Source of the DNA: JBMYYR01 sp965243605
GTDB taxonomy: Bacteria; Bacteroidota; Bacteroidia; Flavobacteriales; CAJXXR01
Reading direction: 5' to 3'
Assembly: GCA_965243605.1 (NCBI GenBank)
Contig: CBDEVQ010000121.1
Coordinates: 4,410 to 68,409, forward strand
DNA length: 64,000 bases
The notes under the pieces were generated by a model. The model saw only the letters and a list, made by a program, of their open reading frames with translations, was not told where the DNA came from and did no database searches. Position numbers and translations under genes: made by a program. This document shows, piece by piece, positions 16,658 through 26,270 of the stretch. Numbering within the stretch: the stretch's first letter is position 1; each line of letters starts with the position of its first letter.

Positions 16658-17518
16658 TTACTTTATAGACTTGCTAGAAAACCAATACCATTTTAAAATA
16701 TCAAATGCTCTTAAATTATAAAAAAACGTAACGAGAATATGTAATATAGGAAGAATAGGAATCAAAGCCACTCTTATTAATCCTCTAAATTTCAGCTTTT
16801 CATGAAACTCGATCAACTTTGAATGCTCTTTTGTTACTTTATTTTGACTGTAGAGTTTATGTAAATTCCTAACCCCTTCTTTTGTTTTACGAATAAATAC
16901 ATCATCAGCTTCTAATCCTAAATGAAGTAATGGTGCATAACATGTTTCAATCGAAAAACCATTCTTTTCGCACTCAATGCCAAACAAGGTATCTTCATGC
17001 CCGTATCCTTTTATATTTTCATTAAATTGTACAGACATAAAAGCAGTCTTATCCATGAGGAAATTATTAGAAGCAAACCCTTTCTTCTCCAAGGCACCTT
17101 CCTCTCTTTCTTTTCCATATACCCAACGTAATGTTGGATCTTCTCCATCTAACAACTCATTATATGCAGTTCCACCACATAAAATTGTATTCTTATTATT
17201 AAACGTCTTTAAATACTGGTCTAAAAAATCAGAATTTTTCGGATACGAGTCTCCATCTAAAAAAAGTAAAACATCATATTCTGAATGACTTGCAAGTAAA
17301 TTTCTTATTTTAGATCGCCCAATATTTTCTGCTAAAATTTGATATTTAACAAAAGGTAAATGATTAAACGTTATTGAGTGTTTTTCATCTGAAGCATCAT
17401 CATATACCAAAATTTCGAAAGGGATTGTTAACAACGATGCTTGTTTATGTAACTCAACAATAAACGCGTTAACATTCCAATTATAAACGGGTATTAATAT
17501 GGACAATCCTAAACCCAT
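16658..17518 (-). CDS. Glycosyltransferase family 2
   Basis: 286 residues with a GT-A fold: LSILIPVYNWN at residues 4-14, YDDASDE near 39-45, and the metal-binding FLDGDSYPKN (DxD-type) near residue 92. GYGHEDTLFGIEC near 172-184 carries the ED acid-base motif of this group. A hydrophobic C-terminal stretch (about 250-270) suggests membrane association. It starts inside the end of the ftsE gene (10-bp overlap), which links the two transcripts. The sugar and acceptor are unknown. Confidence 0.85.
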   Translation of the reverse strand: MGLGLSILIPVYNWNVNAFIVELHKQASLLTIPFEILVYDDASDEKHSITFNHLPFVKYQILAENIGRSKIRNLLASHSEYDVLLFLDGDSYPKNSDFLDQYLKTFNNKNTILCGGTAYNELLDGEDPTLRWVYGKEREEGALEKKGFASNNFLMDKTAFMSVQFNENIKGYGHEDTLFGIECEKNGFSIETCYAPLLHLGLEADDVFIRKTKEGVRNLHKLYSQNKVTKEHSKLIEFHEKLKFRGLIRVALIPILPILHILVTFFYNLRAFDILKWYWFSSKSIK

Positions 17519-18192
17519 TCTGGTAACTCTTCAATTTGATCTAATTTTCCTTTAGAACACAAATACATGGTTGAAGGAAATTCATTAACAATAGAATAAT
17601 CATGAGTAACCATTATTACGGCTTGACCACCTTCTTGTATTTGCTTTAACAACCGAACTATTTCTCTTGACGTTTTAGGATCTAAATTTCCAGTTGGTTC
17701 ATCTGCAATGATTATTTGAGGATCATTTAATAAAGCTCTGGCAATAGCAATTCGCTGTTTTTCTCCTCCAGAAAGCTCATGAATGGATTTAAGCCTCTTG
17801 TTTTGCATCCCAACCATCAATAAGGATTCTTCTATTTTATGCTGTATCTTTTTCTTATCCTTCCAATCTGTTGCTTGTAATACAAATCTTAAGTTATCTT
17901 CAACATTGTACTCAGGCAGTAACTGAAAATCTTGAAACACAACACCTAACTTTCGTCTTAATAGATGCACTTCTTTACGGGCAAGTAAATTCATTTTAAA
18001 ACTACAAACAGTCATATCTCCCTTTGTCATTGGAATATCTGCGTAAATTAATTTTAACAAACTACTTTTTCCGCTCCCTGTTTTACCTAGTAAATAGACC
18101 CATTCACCTTTTTTTATCTCTAAATTCACTTTTGATAAAATCAAATGATTATCTTGGTGTACATCAACGTTTTTCAAATCAATTAAACTCAT
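17509..18192 (-). CDS. ftsE: FtsE-like ABC transporter ATP-binding protein
   Basis: About 227 residues from the start MSLIDLKNVDVHQDN; an upstream in-frame ATG at 18240 would add 16 residues that fall outside the domain. Walker A is GKTGSGKSS, signature LSGGEKQRIAIARALL, Walker B IIIADEPTGNLD, and the H-loop MVTHD. The sequence QDFQLLPEYNVEDNL is typical of FtsE. In the FtsEX complex it controls peptidoglycan hydrolases at the septum. FtsX is not in the window; in flavobacteria the two are often encoded apart. Downstream overlap with a glycosyltransferase. Confidence 0.85.
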   Translation of the reverse strand: MSLIDLKNVDVHQDNHLILSKVNLEIKKGEWVYLLGKTGSGKSSLLKLIYADIPMTKGDMTVCSFKMNLLARKEVHLLRRKLGVVFQDFQLLPEYNVEDNLRFVLQATDWKDKKKIQHKIEESLLMVGMQNKRLKSIHELSGGEKQRIAIARALLNDPQIIIADEPTGNLDPKTSREIVRLLKQIQEGGQAVIMVTHDYSIVNEFPSTMYLCSKGKLDQIEELPEWV

Positions 18193-18277
18193 CGGTTTCT
18201 TGGGTTTTATTAACAATAAAATTTTTACAAAGAAACACATTATTGTTTCAATTGTTTAACTTAGCCAAAATATAAAA

Positions 18278-19375
18278 ATGAAAATAAAGATGCATAAAAA
18301 TATTGCGATTTTTCTTTTTTCTAGCTTAGTAACCTATTCTATTTCGGCACAAACTACTAATTCTTTACAAGCCGATTATCAGAAATTACAAAAAATAGAT
18401 TATCTCTTTAACGACGGACAATTTGCTTTAGCACAAGAGCAATTGGAAAATTATATTCAAAAAGACATTCAATTAAAAACAACAGATGGTAATGTTATTC
18501 ACGCTCAAATGATGAGGTGTTTATGCGCTATTCGGTTAGAATTACCAAATGCCATGCAACTGTCTGAACGATTTTTACAAGACCACCCAATGTCTTCGGA
18601 AAAGAATTATCTAAATTATGAATTAGCCAACAATCAATTCAACAAAGGAAATTACGATAAGGCCATTCATTATTTTGAACAATGTGATTCTGAATTTCTA
18701 GAAAAAGACAAACAAGATAAGTTTCATATTTACTCTGCATATTCATTATTTAAACAAGGTAAAACAGAATTAGCTTTAGAAAAATTTGAAACATTAACTA
18801 AAGGTGATAATCGTTTTAAATATGAAGCCCATTTATATAAAGGGTTAATCCATTACGAACAAAAAGATTGGATAAAAGCCATTCATGAATTTGAAGTTGC
18901 AAAGACTAATTTAGAAGCGGACAAATGGGCTGTATATTATGCCCAGAGCCTTTATAATCTTAAACGTTATAACGATGCTTCACAATTTTGTAAATCCACT
19001 AATAATGTATCTGTTGATAATAAAAATCAATTAAACATTATTGAAGGTATGGGGTATAACCAAAGTGGTCAACATCCTAAGTCTATTAACATTTTACATC
19101 CAATAAATAATTTACCTAGCGATGCCCAATACGCTTTAGGATATTCATATGTAAAAACGGATCAGAATAATGAAGCTAAAGCTGCGCTAATTAAAGTGGC
19201 GACTAATCCTAATCCAGATATTTATCAGAATGCTCAATTCTTACTTGCTAAAATTGCTTTAGAAACAGATCAAAAAGCAGAAGCAATAACTGCACTTAAG
19301 AAGGTTATTGAAATTGACCGTGATAAAAAAAATTACGGAAAATGCACATTATCAAATTATAAAATTGAGTTTTGA
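18278..19375 (+). CDS. Tetratricopeptide-repeat protein, N-terminal part, interrupted by a frameshift
   Basis: 365 residues: signal peptide (hydrophobic to about residue 24, cleavage after SISAQ), then multiple TPR helices such as NYDKAIHYFEQCD and DWIKAIHEFEVAK. After the residues EIDRDKK the frame runs through an A8 tract (19325-19332) into 14 unrelated residues and a stop at 19373-19375. In the +1 frame the TPR pattern continues without a break as ITENAHYQIIKLSFEHDD. With seven A bases the two frames form one protein of about 996 residues. This is the first part of that large exported TPR protein, which commonly precedes the barrel gene and gyrB in flavobacteria. Confidence 0.7.
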   Translation: MKIKMHKNIAIFLFSSLVTYSISAQTTNSLQADYQKLQKIDYLFNDGQFALAQEQLENYIQKDIQLKTTDGNVIHAQMMRCLCAIRLELPNAMQLSERFLQDHPMSSEKNYLNYELANNQFNKGNYDKAIHYFEQCDSEFLEKDKQDKFHIYSAYSLFKQGKTELALEKFETLTKGDNRFKYEAHLYKGLIHYEQKDWIKAIHEFEVAKTNLEADKWAVYYAQSLYNLKRYNDASQFCKSTNNVSVDNKNQLNIIEGMGYNQSGQHPKSINILHPINNLPSDAQYALGYSYVKTDQNNEAKAALIKVATNPNPDIYQNAQFLLAKIALETDQKAEAITALKKVIEIDRDKKNYGKCTLSNYKIEF

Positions 19376-21269
19376 GCACGATGATATTTTTACAGATACC
19401 GAAGAATTAATTCTTCAATTCACTCAAAAGTATCCATCCTCAATATATTTAGAAGAGGTATATGATATCTTAACCCAGAATTATGTTAAGAAAAAACAAT
19501 ATTCTAAAGCCATAAGTACACTTGAAGATTTAGAATCAAAACATATCCGCTTAAAAAAACTTTATCAAGAAATTTGTTTGTTTAGAGGAATTCAACTTTA
19601 CAACAATCAAGATTATGATAATGCAATAGCCTTATTTAATAAGTCGAAACAAGAACCCGTAAATAAAGCATATACAGATAAAGCTAAATTTTGGACGGCA
19701 GAAGCCTATTATCAAAAAGGAGATAATAACGCTGCCATTTCCCACTATCTTTTATATGACAAAGTTCATTCTAATAAAAATAGTGCAGAAAACACTCAAA
19801 TTTATTACAACTTAGCATATGCTTATCTAAACAAAGGTGACTATAGTTTAGCCATTAAGTACTTAAATAAATTTCTAAAGAATAAAGATTTGTCATCATC
19901 AAAAAAGGTTGATGCGTTCTTACGTCTTGGAGATGCAAATATGATGGTAGAAAATTATTCATCTGCTAAAACATATTTTAGAAAAGCCTCTATCATATCT
20001 GGAGATCATGCTGATTATGCAGCCTATTCAGAAGCTGTTTGTAATCGTTTATTAGAAGATTTTACTGGTGAAGTAAGTATTCTAACAAACTTTGATAAAG
20101 CATATCCACGATCTATTTATAAAGACGATGCTAAATTTCAATTGGCAGAAGCCTATTTAAATAAGTATAAGTATGACGAAGCTAGAGTAGAATACAAAGC
20201 ATTAATCCAGAAATTTCCTAAAAGTGAATTTTACAGTACAAGTGAATTAAAGCTTGCGACTATTAATTATAACCAAGGATTAAATGAACTGGCTTTACAA
20301 GATTTTAAAGCTATAGTATCTAAATATCCAAATTCAAAAATCTCTAAAGAGGCTATACGTTTAATTCGAAATATATATTTTGATATTCAAATGCCTCAAG
20401 AATATCATAACTATGTAGCTCAATTGGATTTCCATAGCGAATCTGAAGAAGGCTTAGATGACTACAGTTATTTCCCTGCTCACAAGCAATTTACAAATGG
20501 TGATTATGTAGCTGCACAAAGTGGATTTGAATTTTACCTTAAAAAATATCCAAACGGAACACATAAAAATGAAGCCAATTACTACTTGGCTGAATGTTAT
20601 TTAAAAACTGAAGACCTAGAAAAAGCTGAGCAAGCCTTACAAGAAGTCGCAAACTCTACTATGGGAGAGTTATCTGAAGATGCCTTATTAAAATTAGCTA
20701 AGATTAATTACAATAAACAAGCATATCAAACTTCTCGTGATTACTATCAACAACTGTTTGATCATTCAAGGTATCAAACGTATACACAAGATGCTCAAAT
20801 TGGTTTAATGCAAACCAATTATAAACTTGGAAATTATCAGGAGGTTATGCGTTTTGCAACTAAGATTCTTAACCTGACTAATATAGACGAAAAACAAAAA
20901 TCTAATACTCGATACCTATTAGCTATTTCTGCATTTGAAAATCATTCATTTAAAATAGCTAAAGATAATTTTAAATATTTCTTAGAAGATTATTCTCCAA
21001 AACAAGCAGAAGCGCATTTCTACATGCTTAAAATGCTTGATAACGAAGAAGAATCTCATCTAGTAATTGCATACATTCATAAAAACATTGATGTATTTAA
21101 AAAAGACGATCAAAGATTCTTATACCAAAGCTTAATGCTATACGGTAACGCTTTAACTGCGGTAAACAACAATAATTCGGCAATTACGGCGTATACCGGG
21201 ATAATCGAAAAATGTAAGGATGAAAACATCGTTAATAAGGCTAAAGAAGCATTAAGTAAATTGCAATAA
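19308..21269 (+). CDS. Tetratricopeptide-repeat protein, C-terminal part
   Basis: About 650 residues of closely spaced TPR units (for example QYSKAISTLEDLE, DYSLAIKYLNKFL, KYDEARVEYKALIQKFP, DLEKAEQALQEVA), continuing the protein that begins at 18278 in the frame one base earlier. It has no signal peptide or convincing start of its own; the true junction is at the A8 tract near 19325-19332. The repeats resemble outer-membrane lipoprotein YfiO/BamD-like and gliding-associated TPR proteins, which scaffold envelope complexes. It ends 14 bp before the beta-barrel gene, indicating an operon. Confidence 0.7.
   Translation: MKLTVIKKITENAHYQIIKLSFEHDDIFTDTEELILQFTQKYPSSIYLEEVYDILTQNYVKKKQYSKAISTLEDLESKHIRLKKLYQEICLFRGIQLYNNQDYDNAIALFNKSKQEPVNKAYTDKAKFWTAEAYYQKGDNNAAISHYLLYDKVHSNKNSAENTQIYYNLAYAYLNKGDYSLAIKYLNKFLKNKDLSSSKKVDAFLRLGDANMMVENYSSAKTYFRKASIISGDHADYAAYSEAVCNRLLEDFTGEVSILTNFDKAYPRSIYKDDAKFQLAEAYLNKYKYDEARVEYKALIQKFPKSEFYSTSELKLATINYNQGLNELALQDFKAIVSKYPNSKISKEAIRLIRNIYFDIQMPQEYHNYVAQLDFHSESEEGLDDYSYFPAHKQFTNGDYVAAQSGFEFYLKKYPNGTHKNEANYYLAECYLKTEDLEKAEQALQEVANSTMGELSEDALLKLAKINYNKQAYQTSRDYYQQLFDHSRYQTYTQDAQIGLMQTNYKLGNYQEVMRFATKILNLTNIDEKQKSNTRYLLAISAFENHSFKIAKDNFKYFLEDYSPKQAEAHFYMLKMLDNEEESHLVIAYIHKNIDVFKKDDQRFLYQSLMLYGNALTAVNNNNSAITAYTGIIEKCKDENIVNKAKEALSKLQ
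19325..19332 (+). other. A8 homopolymer at the TPR frameshift
   Basis: Eight adenines inside codons GAT AAA AAA AA|T. One base fewer gives ...DKKITENAH..., joining both TPR frames. The site could be a sequencing or assembly indel, a genuine mutation, or a slippage site. Confidence 0.85.
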
Positions 21270-21283
21270 TCTATTGTAAAAAA

Positions 21284-22966
21284 ATGATACAACAGATGAA
21301 GACTAAACATATACTTGCAATTGGGTTATCCTTTTGCTTATTCAATACATTCGCTCAAGAGAATCAATCAGATTCTTTAGTTATAGACCAAATTGATATT
21401 GTTAAAAAGTATCAGTATGCGATTAAAAAAGTAAAGAAATTAGACTCTCAACCACAGTTTTTAGATTCTAACTTTATTACAAGTGCATTCTCCTATGAAC
21501 TACCTTTGGTAGGAAACAGAGAGTCTGAGCCTATTACATCCTCAATTAATCAAGCGTTTTTTAAGTTAGATTCAGACTCAAGTAAAACGCCAACATATTC
21601 CAATTATATTATTGGAGCCTTTAGTACAAAAGCTAATCCATTTGCGGAACTTTCGTTTGCTGAAGAATTAGATAATTTTAAATTTGGACTTTTTGGACAA
21701 TACCATGCCGATAATCAGAAAGATAATGAAGATCCATTTTTTGGGTTTGAACACGCTAGATTAAATGGATATTTAGATTATTTGAAAGAAAATTTACTGT
21801 TTCAATCCGAATTTGGGTTCAAAAACCAAGAGGAAAATTTAGTTCAAGATTTAGGTACAAGATATGATTATGATAAAATTTCATATCAAAATTATAATGC
21901 GAAAATTGGAATCGAAAACTTAAGTAAACGCAGTTTTTTAAAACACCTATTTCTGGAATATAAAGGCCTTCAAGAAAAAAATAACAATTCCGAAAATTAC
22001 ATGCATATTGGTGCTGGAATTTCAGACTATTTAGCCCAAGAAAGTCTTTTATGGAGAGTGAATTTCAATTATCACCTTTCTGTTAATGAAATGGATGACA
22101 ATACGCTTGATAATAATCTTGGACTCTTGGATATAACTCCACAAATTCAAGGAGATCATGAGAAATTGTATTACACAATAGGTTTAAATACAATTATGGC
22201 TTGGGATGATAATCATTTGGGTAAAAATGGTACAACTTATCTTATTCCAGACATTTCATTAACGTACCGATTTGATAAGACCTTAAACCTAAATGCTGGA
22301 TTTAAGGCCGATTACGAGTTATATAACTACATTAACATTCAAAATATTAACCCATATCTTACTGAGGATGGATTAAATACAAAAACACGAGTTTCTAAAT
22401 TGGCTTATGCTAATTTAGATGGTATTATCTCAGGTATCAAATATCAAATTGGAGGACAATATAACATTGGTAGCAATCGATTATTTTATCAAACCGAAGC
22501 CATTAACTCTCATGTTTACGAAGCATATTATGAGACAGGTGATTATATGGCTTTAACTGTAAACTTAGATTACCAATACACCAAAAATATCAGTTTACAA
22601 TTAAGCGCTACTGCTCAGCAATACCATTTAGATAGTAAAGCGAAGGCAAGTCATACTCCTGCTTTAATTGCCCATTTAAAATCGTTGTATCAAATGAACA
22701 CCCAATTCGCGATTTATGGAACTCTAAATTTTGCAACGAAGCAATATATGATCAGTAATTCTAAATTTAATGATCCAACAGCTAGATCAATTCAAAAAAC
22801 AATTGATCCAAGGTTCGATTTATCTTTAGGTGCACATTACGATATTAAGCCACAATGGCGTATATTTGCAGAAGTAAATAACGTATTTAATAATAAATAT
22901 GAACGCTGGGGTTCTTACCTCCACAAAGGGGCTTATTTTACTGGTGGATTTAGATTCAAATTCTAA
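21284..22966 (+). CDS. TonB-dependent-receptor-like outer-membrane beta-barrel protein
   Basis: 560 residues. Signal peptide best starts at the second methionine (21299, MKTKHILAIGLSFCLFNTFAQ). The mature protein is all beta, with alternating aromatic strands and a C-terminal RIFAEVNNVFNNKYERWGSY...GGFRFKF, which matches the last strands of TonB-dependent receptors. At 560 residues it is too short for a full receptor and has no evident plug domain, so it may be a plugless barrel. It follows the large TPR protein after 14 bp; the two probably work together in the envelope. Gene order TPR, barrel, gyrB is common in flavobacteria. Confidence 0.78.
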   Translation: MIQQMKTKHILAIGLSFCLFNTFAQENQSDSLVIDQIDIVKKYQYAIKKVKKLDSQPQFLDSNFITSAFSYELPLVGNRESEPITSSINQAFFKLDSDSSKTPTYSNYIIGAFSTKANPFAELSFAEELDNFKFGLFGQYHADNQKDNEDPFFGFEHARLNGYLDYLKENLLFQSEFGFKNQEENLVQDLGTRYDYDKISYQNYNAKIGIENLSKRSFLKHLFLEYKGLQEKNNNSENYMHIGAGISDYLAQESLLWRVNFNYHLSVNEMDDNTLDNNLGLLDITPQIQGDHEKLYYTIGLNTIMAWDDNHLGKNGTTYLIPDISLTYRFDKTLNLNAGFKADYELYNYINIQNINPYLTEDGLNTKTRVSKLAYANLDGIISGIKYQIGGQYNIGSNRLFYQTEAINSHVYEAYYETGDYMALTVNLDYQYTKNISLQLSATAQQYHLDSKAKASHTPALIAHLKSLYQMNTQFAIYGTLNFATKQYMISNSKFNDPTARSIQKTIDPRFDLSLGAHYDIKPQWRIFAEVNNVFNNKYERWGSYLHKGAYFTGGFRFKF

Positions 22967-22998
22967 TAAAATTATAGTCTAAAATTCATTAAAAAAAT

Positions 22999-23006
22999 TA
23001 TCTTTG
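22999..23006 (+). promoter_or_regulatory. Putative -7 element (TATCTTTG) of gyrB
   Basis: TAnnTTTG match 157 bp before the gyrB ATG; if used it gives a leader of about 150 nt. The 197-bp gap before gyrB holds no other recognised feature. Confidence 0.35.
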
Positions 23007-23163
23007 TTAGGCTAATTTCGTTGGACTTTAATCATAAAAAAGCTCTAATTAAATTGTCAATAATTTATATTGATTGTTTAATGGACTTTCACCTTCGATA
23101 TAGCCTATATATTAAACAAAATAAGTCGCTACTATAGCGCAGGTTTACAACAAACAAATTACG

Positions 23164-25113
23164 ATGTCAGAAGAAAATAAAAATAAAGATTATTCAGCTG
23201 GTAGTATTCAGGTTCTTGAAGGATTAGAAGCTGTAAGAAAAAGACCAGCCATGTATATTGGTGATGTAGGAGTTAAAGGTTTACATCATTTAGTTTATGA
23301 GGTTGTTGATAACTCTATTGATGAGGCTTTAGCTGGACACTGTGACACCATTACGATTCATATTAATGAGGATAACTCAATTACTGTTAAAGATAACGGT
23401 CGTGGTATTCCAACAGCTATGCACCCTAAAGAAAAGAAATCTGCTTTAGAGGTTGTTATGACTGTTCTCCATGCTGGAGGTAAGTTTGACAAAGATTCGT
23501 ATAAAGTTTCTGGTGGTCTTCATGGTGTTGGTGTATCTTGTGTAAACGCGCTTTCTACAGACTTAAAAGTTAACGTACATCGTAATGGTGTAGAATTCCA
23601 ACAAGAGTATAAAATTGGTATTCCTCAATATGATGTTAAAGAAATAGGTACTACAGATTACCGAGGAACAGTAGTTCACTTTAAACCTGACATGTCTATT
23701 TTCACAGAAGAGGTTTATAAGTATGAAATTCTTGCCAATCGTATGCGAGAATTATCGTTCTTAAATAAAGGGATTACAATCAACCTTATTGATCTTCGTG
23801 AAAAGGATGAAAAAGGAGAATTTAAATCTGAAGTTTTTTATTCTGAAAAAGGACTTGAAGAATTTATTCAGTACTTAGACTCTAGCCGTGACGTTCTTAC
23901 TAAGAATGTTATCCACATGGAAGGTGAGAAAAATGATATTCCTGTTGAAGTTGCCATGCAATACAACACATCTTACACAGAAAATTTATTTTCTTACGTA
24001 AACAATATTAATACCCATGAAGGTGGTACACACCTTGCAGGATTCCGAAGAGCTTTAACACGTACTTTAAAAGGATACGCTGAGAAGTCTGGAATGTTGG
24101 CTAAAGAAAAAGTAACCGTTACTGGTGATGACTTTAGAGAAGGGTTAACTGCAATTATTTCAGTTAAAGTTATGGAACCTCAATTTGAGGGACAAACTAA
24201 AACTAAATTAGGGAATAAAGAAGTTAGTGGAGCTGTTGACCAATTGGTTGGAGAAATGCTTACTAATTTCCTAGAAGAGAATCCGAACGAAGCGAAAGAT
24301 ATTATTCAAAAGGTAATTATTGCCGCTAAAGCAAGACAAGCTGCTCGTAAAGCCAGAGAAATGGTGCAACGTAAAACAGTAATGTCTGCAGGTTCATTAC
24401 CTGGTAAATTATCAGATTGTTCAGAAAAAGATCCTGCTATTTGTGAGATATTTTTAGTTGAGGGAGATTCTGCCGGAGGTACAGCTAAGCAAGGACGAGA
24501 TCGTGCTTTTCAAGCTATTTTACCACTTAGAGGTAAGATCTTAAATGTTGAAAAAGCCCTTCCGTACAAAGTTTTTGAAAATGAAGAAATCAAAAACATG
24601 TTTACAGCCTTAGGTTTAACAATTGGTACAGAAGAAGATAGTAAAGCTTTAAATATTTCGAAATTACGTTATCATAAGGTAGTCATCATGTGTGATGCCG
24701 ATGTTGATGGTAGTCATATTGCTACATTAATCTTAACATTCTTTTTCCGTTATATGAAAGAGATGATTGAGAACGGGTATATTTATATTGCAACTCCTCC
24801 TCTTTATCTTGTTAAAAAAGGAAACAAAAAACGTTATGCTTGGTCAGACAACGATCGAGATATGATTATGCGTGAATTAGGTGGTGAAGATGGTAAAGGT
24901 GTTGGTATTCAACGTTACAAAGGTCTTGGAGAGATGAACGCTGATCAGCTTTGGGATACAACTATGAATCCTGAATTTAGAACACTTAGACGAGTAACTA
25001 TTGAAAATGCAGCAGCAGCAGATCATACATTCTCTATGTTGATGGGTGACGAAGTTCCACCACGTAGAGCATTTATTGAAAAGAATGCAGCTTACGCTAA
25101 TATTGATTCATAA
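23164..25113 (+). CDS. gyrB: DNA gyrase subunit B
   Basis: 649-residue ATPase subunit of DNA gyrase. GHKL ATPase motifs: VVDNSIDEALAGHCD, DNGRGIP, GGLHGVGVSCVNALS. The TOPRIM domain has EGDSAGGTAKQGRDRAFQAI (Glu) and DADVDGSHI (DxDxD metal site), then the C-terminal IQRYKGLGEMNADQLW. Length and motif set match bacteroidotal GyrB rather than ParE. It introduces negative supercoils together with GyrA, which is not in the window. A strong bidirectional terminator follows 17 bp after the stop. Confidence 0.97.
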   Translation: MSEENKNKDYSAGSIQVLEGLEAVRKRPAMYIGDVGVKGLHHLVYEVVDNSIDEALAGHCDTITIHINEDNSITVKDNGRGIPTAMHPKEKKSALEVVMTVLHAGGKFDKDSYKVSGGLHGVGVSCVNALSTDLKVNVHRNGVEFQQEYKIGIPQYDVKEIGTTDYRGTVVHFKPDMSIFTEEVYKYEILANRMRELSFLNKGITINLIDLREKDEKGEFKSEVFYSEKGLEEFIQYLDSSRDVLTKNVIHMEGEKNDIPVEVAMQYNTSYTENLFSYVNNINTHEGGTHLAGFRRALTRTLKGYAEKSGMLAKEKVTVTGDDFREGLTAIISVKVMEPQFEGQTKTKLGNKEVSGAVDQLVGEMLTNFLEENPNEAKDIIQKVIIAAKARQAARKAREMVQRKTVMSAGSLPGKLSDCSEKDPAICEIFLVEGDSAGGTAKQGRDRAFQAILPLRGKILNVEKALPYKVFENEEIKNMFTALGLTIGTEEDSKALNISKLRYHKVVIMCDADVDGSHIATLILTFFFRYMKEMIENGYIYIATPPLYLVKKGNKKRYAWSDNDRDMIMRELGGEDGKGVGIQRYKGLGEMNADQLWDTTMNPEFRTLRRVTIENAAAADHTFSMLMGDEVPPRRAFIEKNAAYANIDS

Positions 25114-25128
25114 GACGATTCAATATTA

Positions 25129-25182
25129 TATAAAACATAAAAAAAGCATCCTGAGTTCAGGATGCTTTTTTTATGTTTTATA
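25129..25182. terminator. Bidirectional terminator between gyrB and the hydrolase gene
   Basis: Inverted repeat with arms of about 26 bp, core AGCATCCTGA.../...TCAGGATGCT, flanked by A7 and T7 tracts. It lies between convergent genes. Confidence 0.92.
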
Positions 25183-25184
25183 AT

Positions 25185-26156
25185 TTAATTACCATGGAAT
25201 TCCATATTAGGTAATGGCGATTGCTCTTTTAGGTATGAATTGAACCAATGTAATACGTCTTCGGATACTTCATCTCTAAACTCAAATAAACCATGATCTC
25301 CACCTTCAAATATTTTTAAACGATAAGGAATTCTATATTCGTCTAACTTCAATGCTAATTTTAAACTCTCTTTAGATTTTACTCGCCAATCTGCATTACC
25401 ATGCAACATTAATATTGGAACCGTTTTCGGAAACTTACCCACTAAATATACTGCCGATCTTTTCCTTAATTCCTTTTCTTTATTCTCCCAATACTTAGGT
25501 ATTAATTTTGCATACACGTTCAACTCCATTTTTGGTCGGTCTATATCTAATAAATCTGTACGTGCACCACCTGTAACAATGGCTTTCAAATTGGTCATTC
25601 TAGTTAAAGCAATATAAGTCATCATACCCCCTCTACTCCAACCATACATTCCTATTTTAGACGTATCAGCCTCTTCAATTTCAGCCAATACACTTGGCAA
25701 TATTGTAATATCATTTACATCAGCACCACCAAACTCTTCTTGCCCTTCACTGTTTGCATTTCCTCTATATTGACTTGCAATAACCACATAACCTTCTTTT
25801 GCTAAATTTCCCATTTGCATTACAGCATTATATGGGGTCAGCTTACCAAAGTTTCTAGAACCTCCTCTATTAAAAATGATGCAAGGATATTTACCATGTT
25901 TTTTAGGTTTCACCACCATTCCATTAATTTTCAACCCATCACTTAAATAAGATATATGATACATCGATATATCTTCAACATATTCATACGTTTCTTTATA
26001 TTCGGTATAACCACTCTCTGAAGTTGTGATATGTTTATAAACTGGTAAATCAGACGTTATTGTAAATGAATCTATAGACAAAAGCGTTTTATGCTCTTGA
26101 GCCTTACAAGACCAAATTATTATTAACAGCGAAAAAAGACTGATACGTTTCAACAT
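25185..26156 (-). CDS. Alpha/beta hydrolase (S9 prolyl-oligopeptidase-like), lipoprotein
   Basis: 323 residues. Lipoprotein signal with Cys in IIWSC (near residue 17). The catalytic serine lies in GWSRGGMM (GxSxG, near residue 172), the aspartate candidate in GNADWRVK, and the histidine in GGDHGLFEF near residue 286; HGNADWRV..S resembles S9 peptidases and dienelactone hydrolases. IIFNRGGSRNFG near 93-104 gives the oxyanion region. It would act in the envelope on peptides or esters. Single gene, divergent from bioA. Confidence 0.82.
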   Translation of the reverse strand: MLKRISLFSLLIIIWSCKAQEHKTLLSIDSFTITSDLPVYKHITTSESGYTEYKETYEYVEDISMYHISYLSDGLKINGMVVKPKKHGKYPCIIFNRGGSRNFGKLTPYNAVMQMGNLAKEGYVVIASQYRGNANSEGQEEFGGADVNDITILPSVLAEIEEADTSKIGMYGWSRGGMMTYIALTRMTNLKAIVTGGARTDLLDIDRPKMELNVYAKLIPKYWENKEKELRKRSAVYLVGKFPKTVPILMLHGNADWRVKSKESLKLALKLDEYRIPYRLKIFEGGDHGLFEFRDEVSEDVLHWFNSYLKEQSPLPNMEFHGN

Positions 26157-26245
26157 TATTTAATATTTTAATTATTCATTAAATATAATGTGAAATAATC
26201 GAATTGGAAAACGGGGATAATAACCTATACCACATTATAAAATTA

Positions 26246-26253
26246 TACTTTTG
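26246..26253 (+). promoter_or_regulatory. Putative -7 element (TACTTTTG) of bioA
   Basis: TAnnTTTG match 17 bp before the bioA ATG at 26271. Confidence 0.4.
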
Positions 26254-26270
26254 TTGAAATTTTTAGAAAT

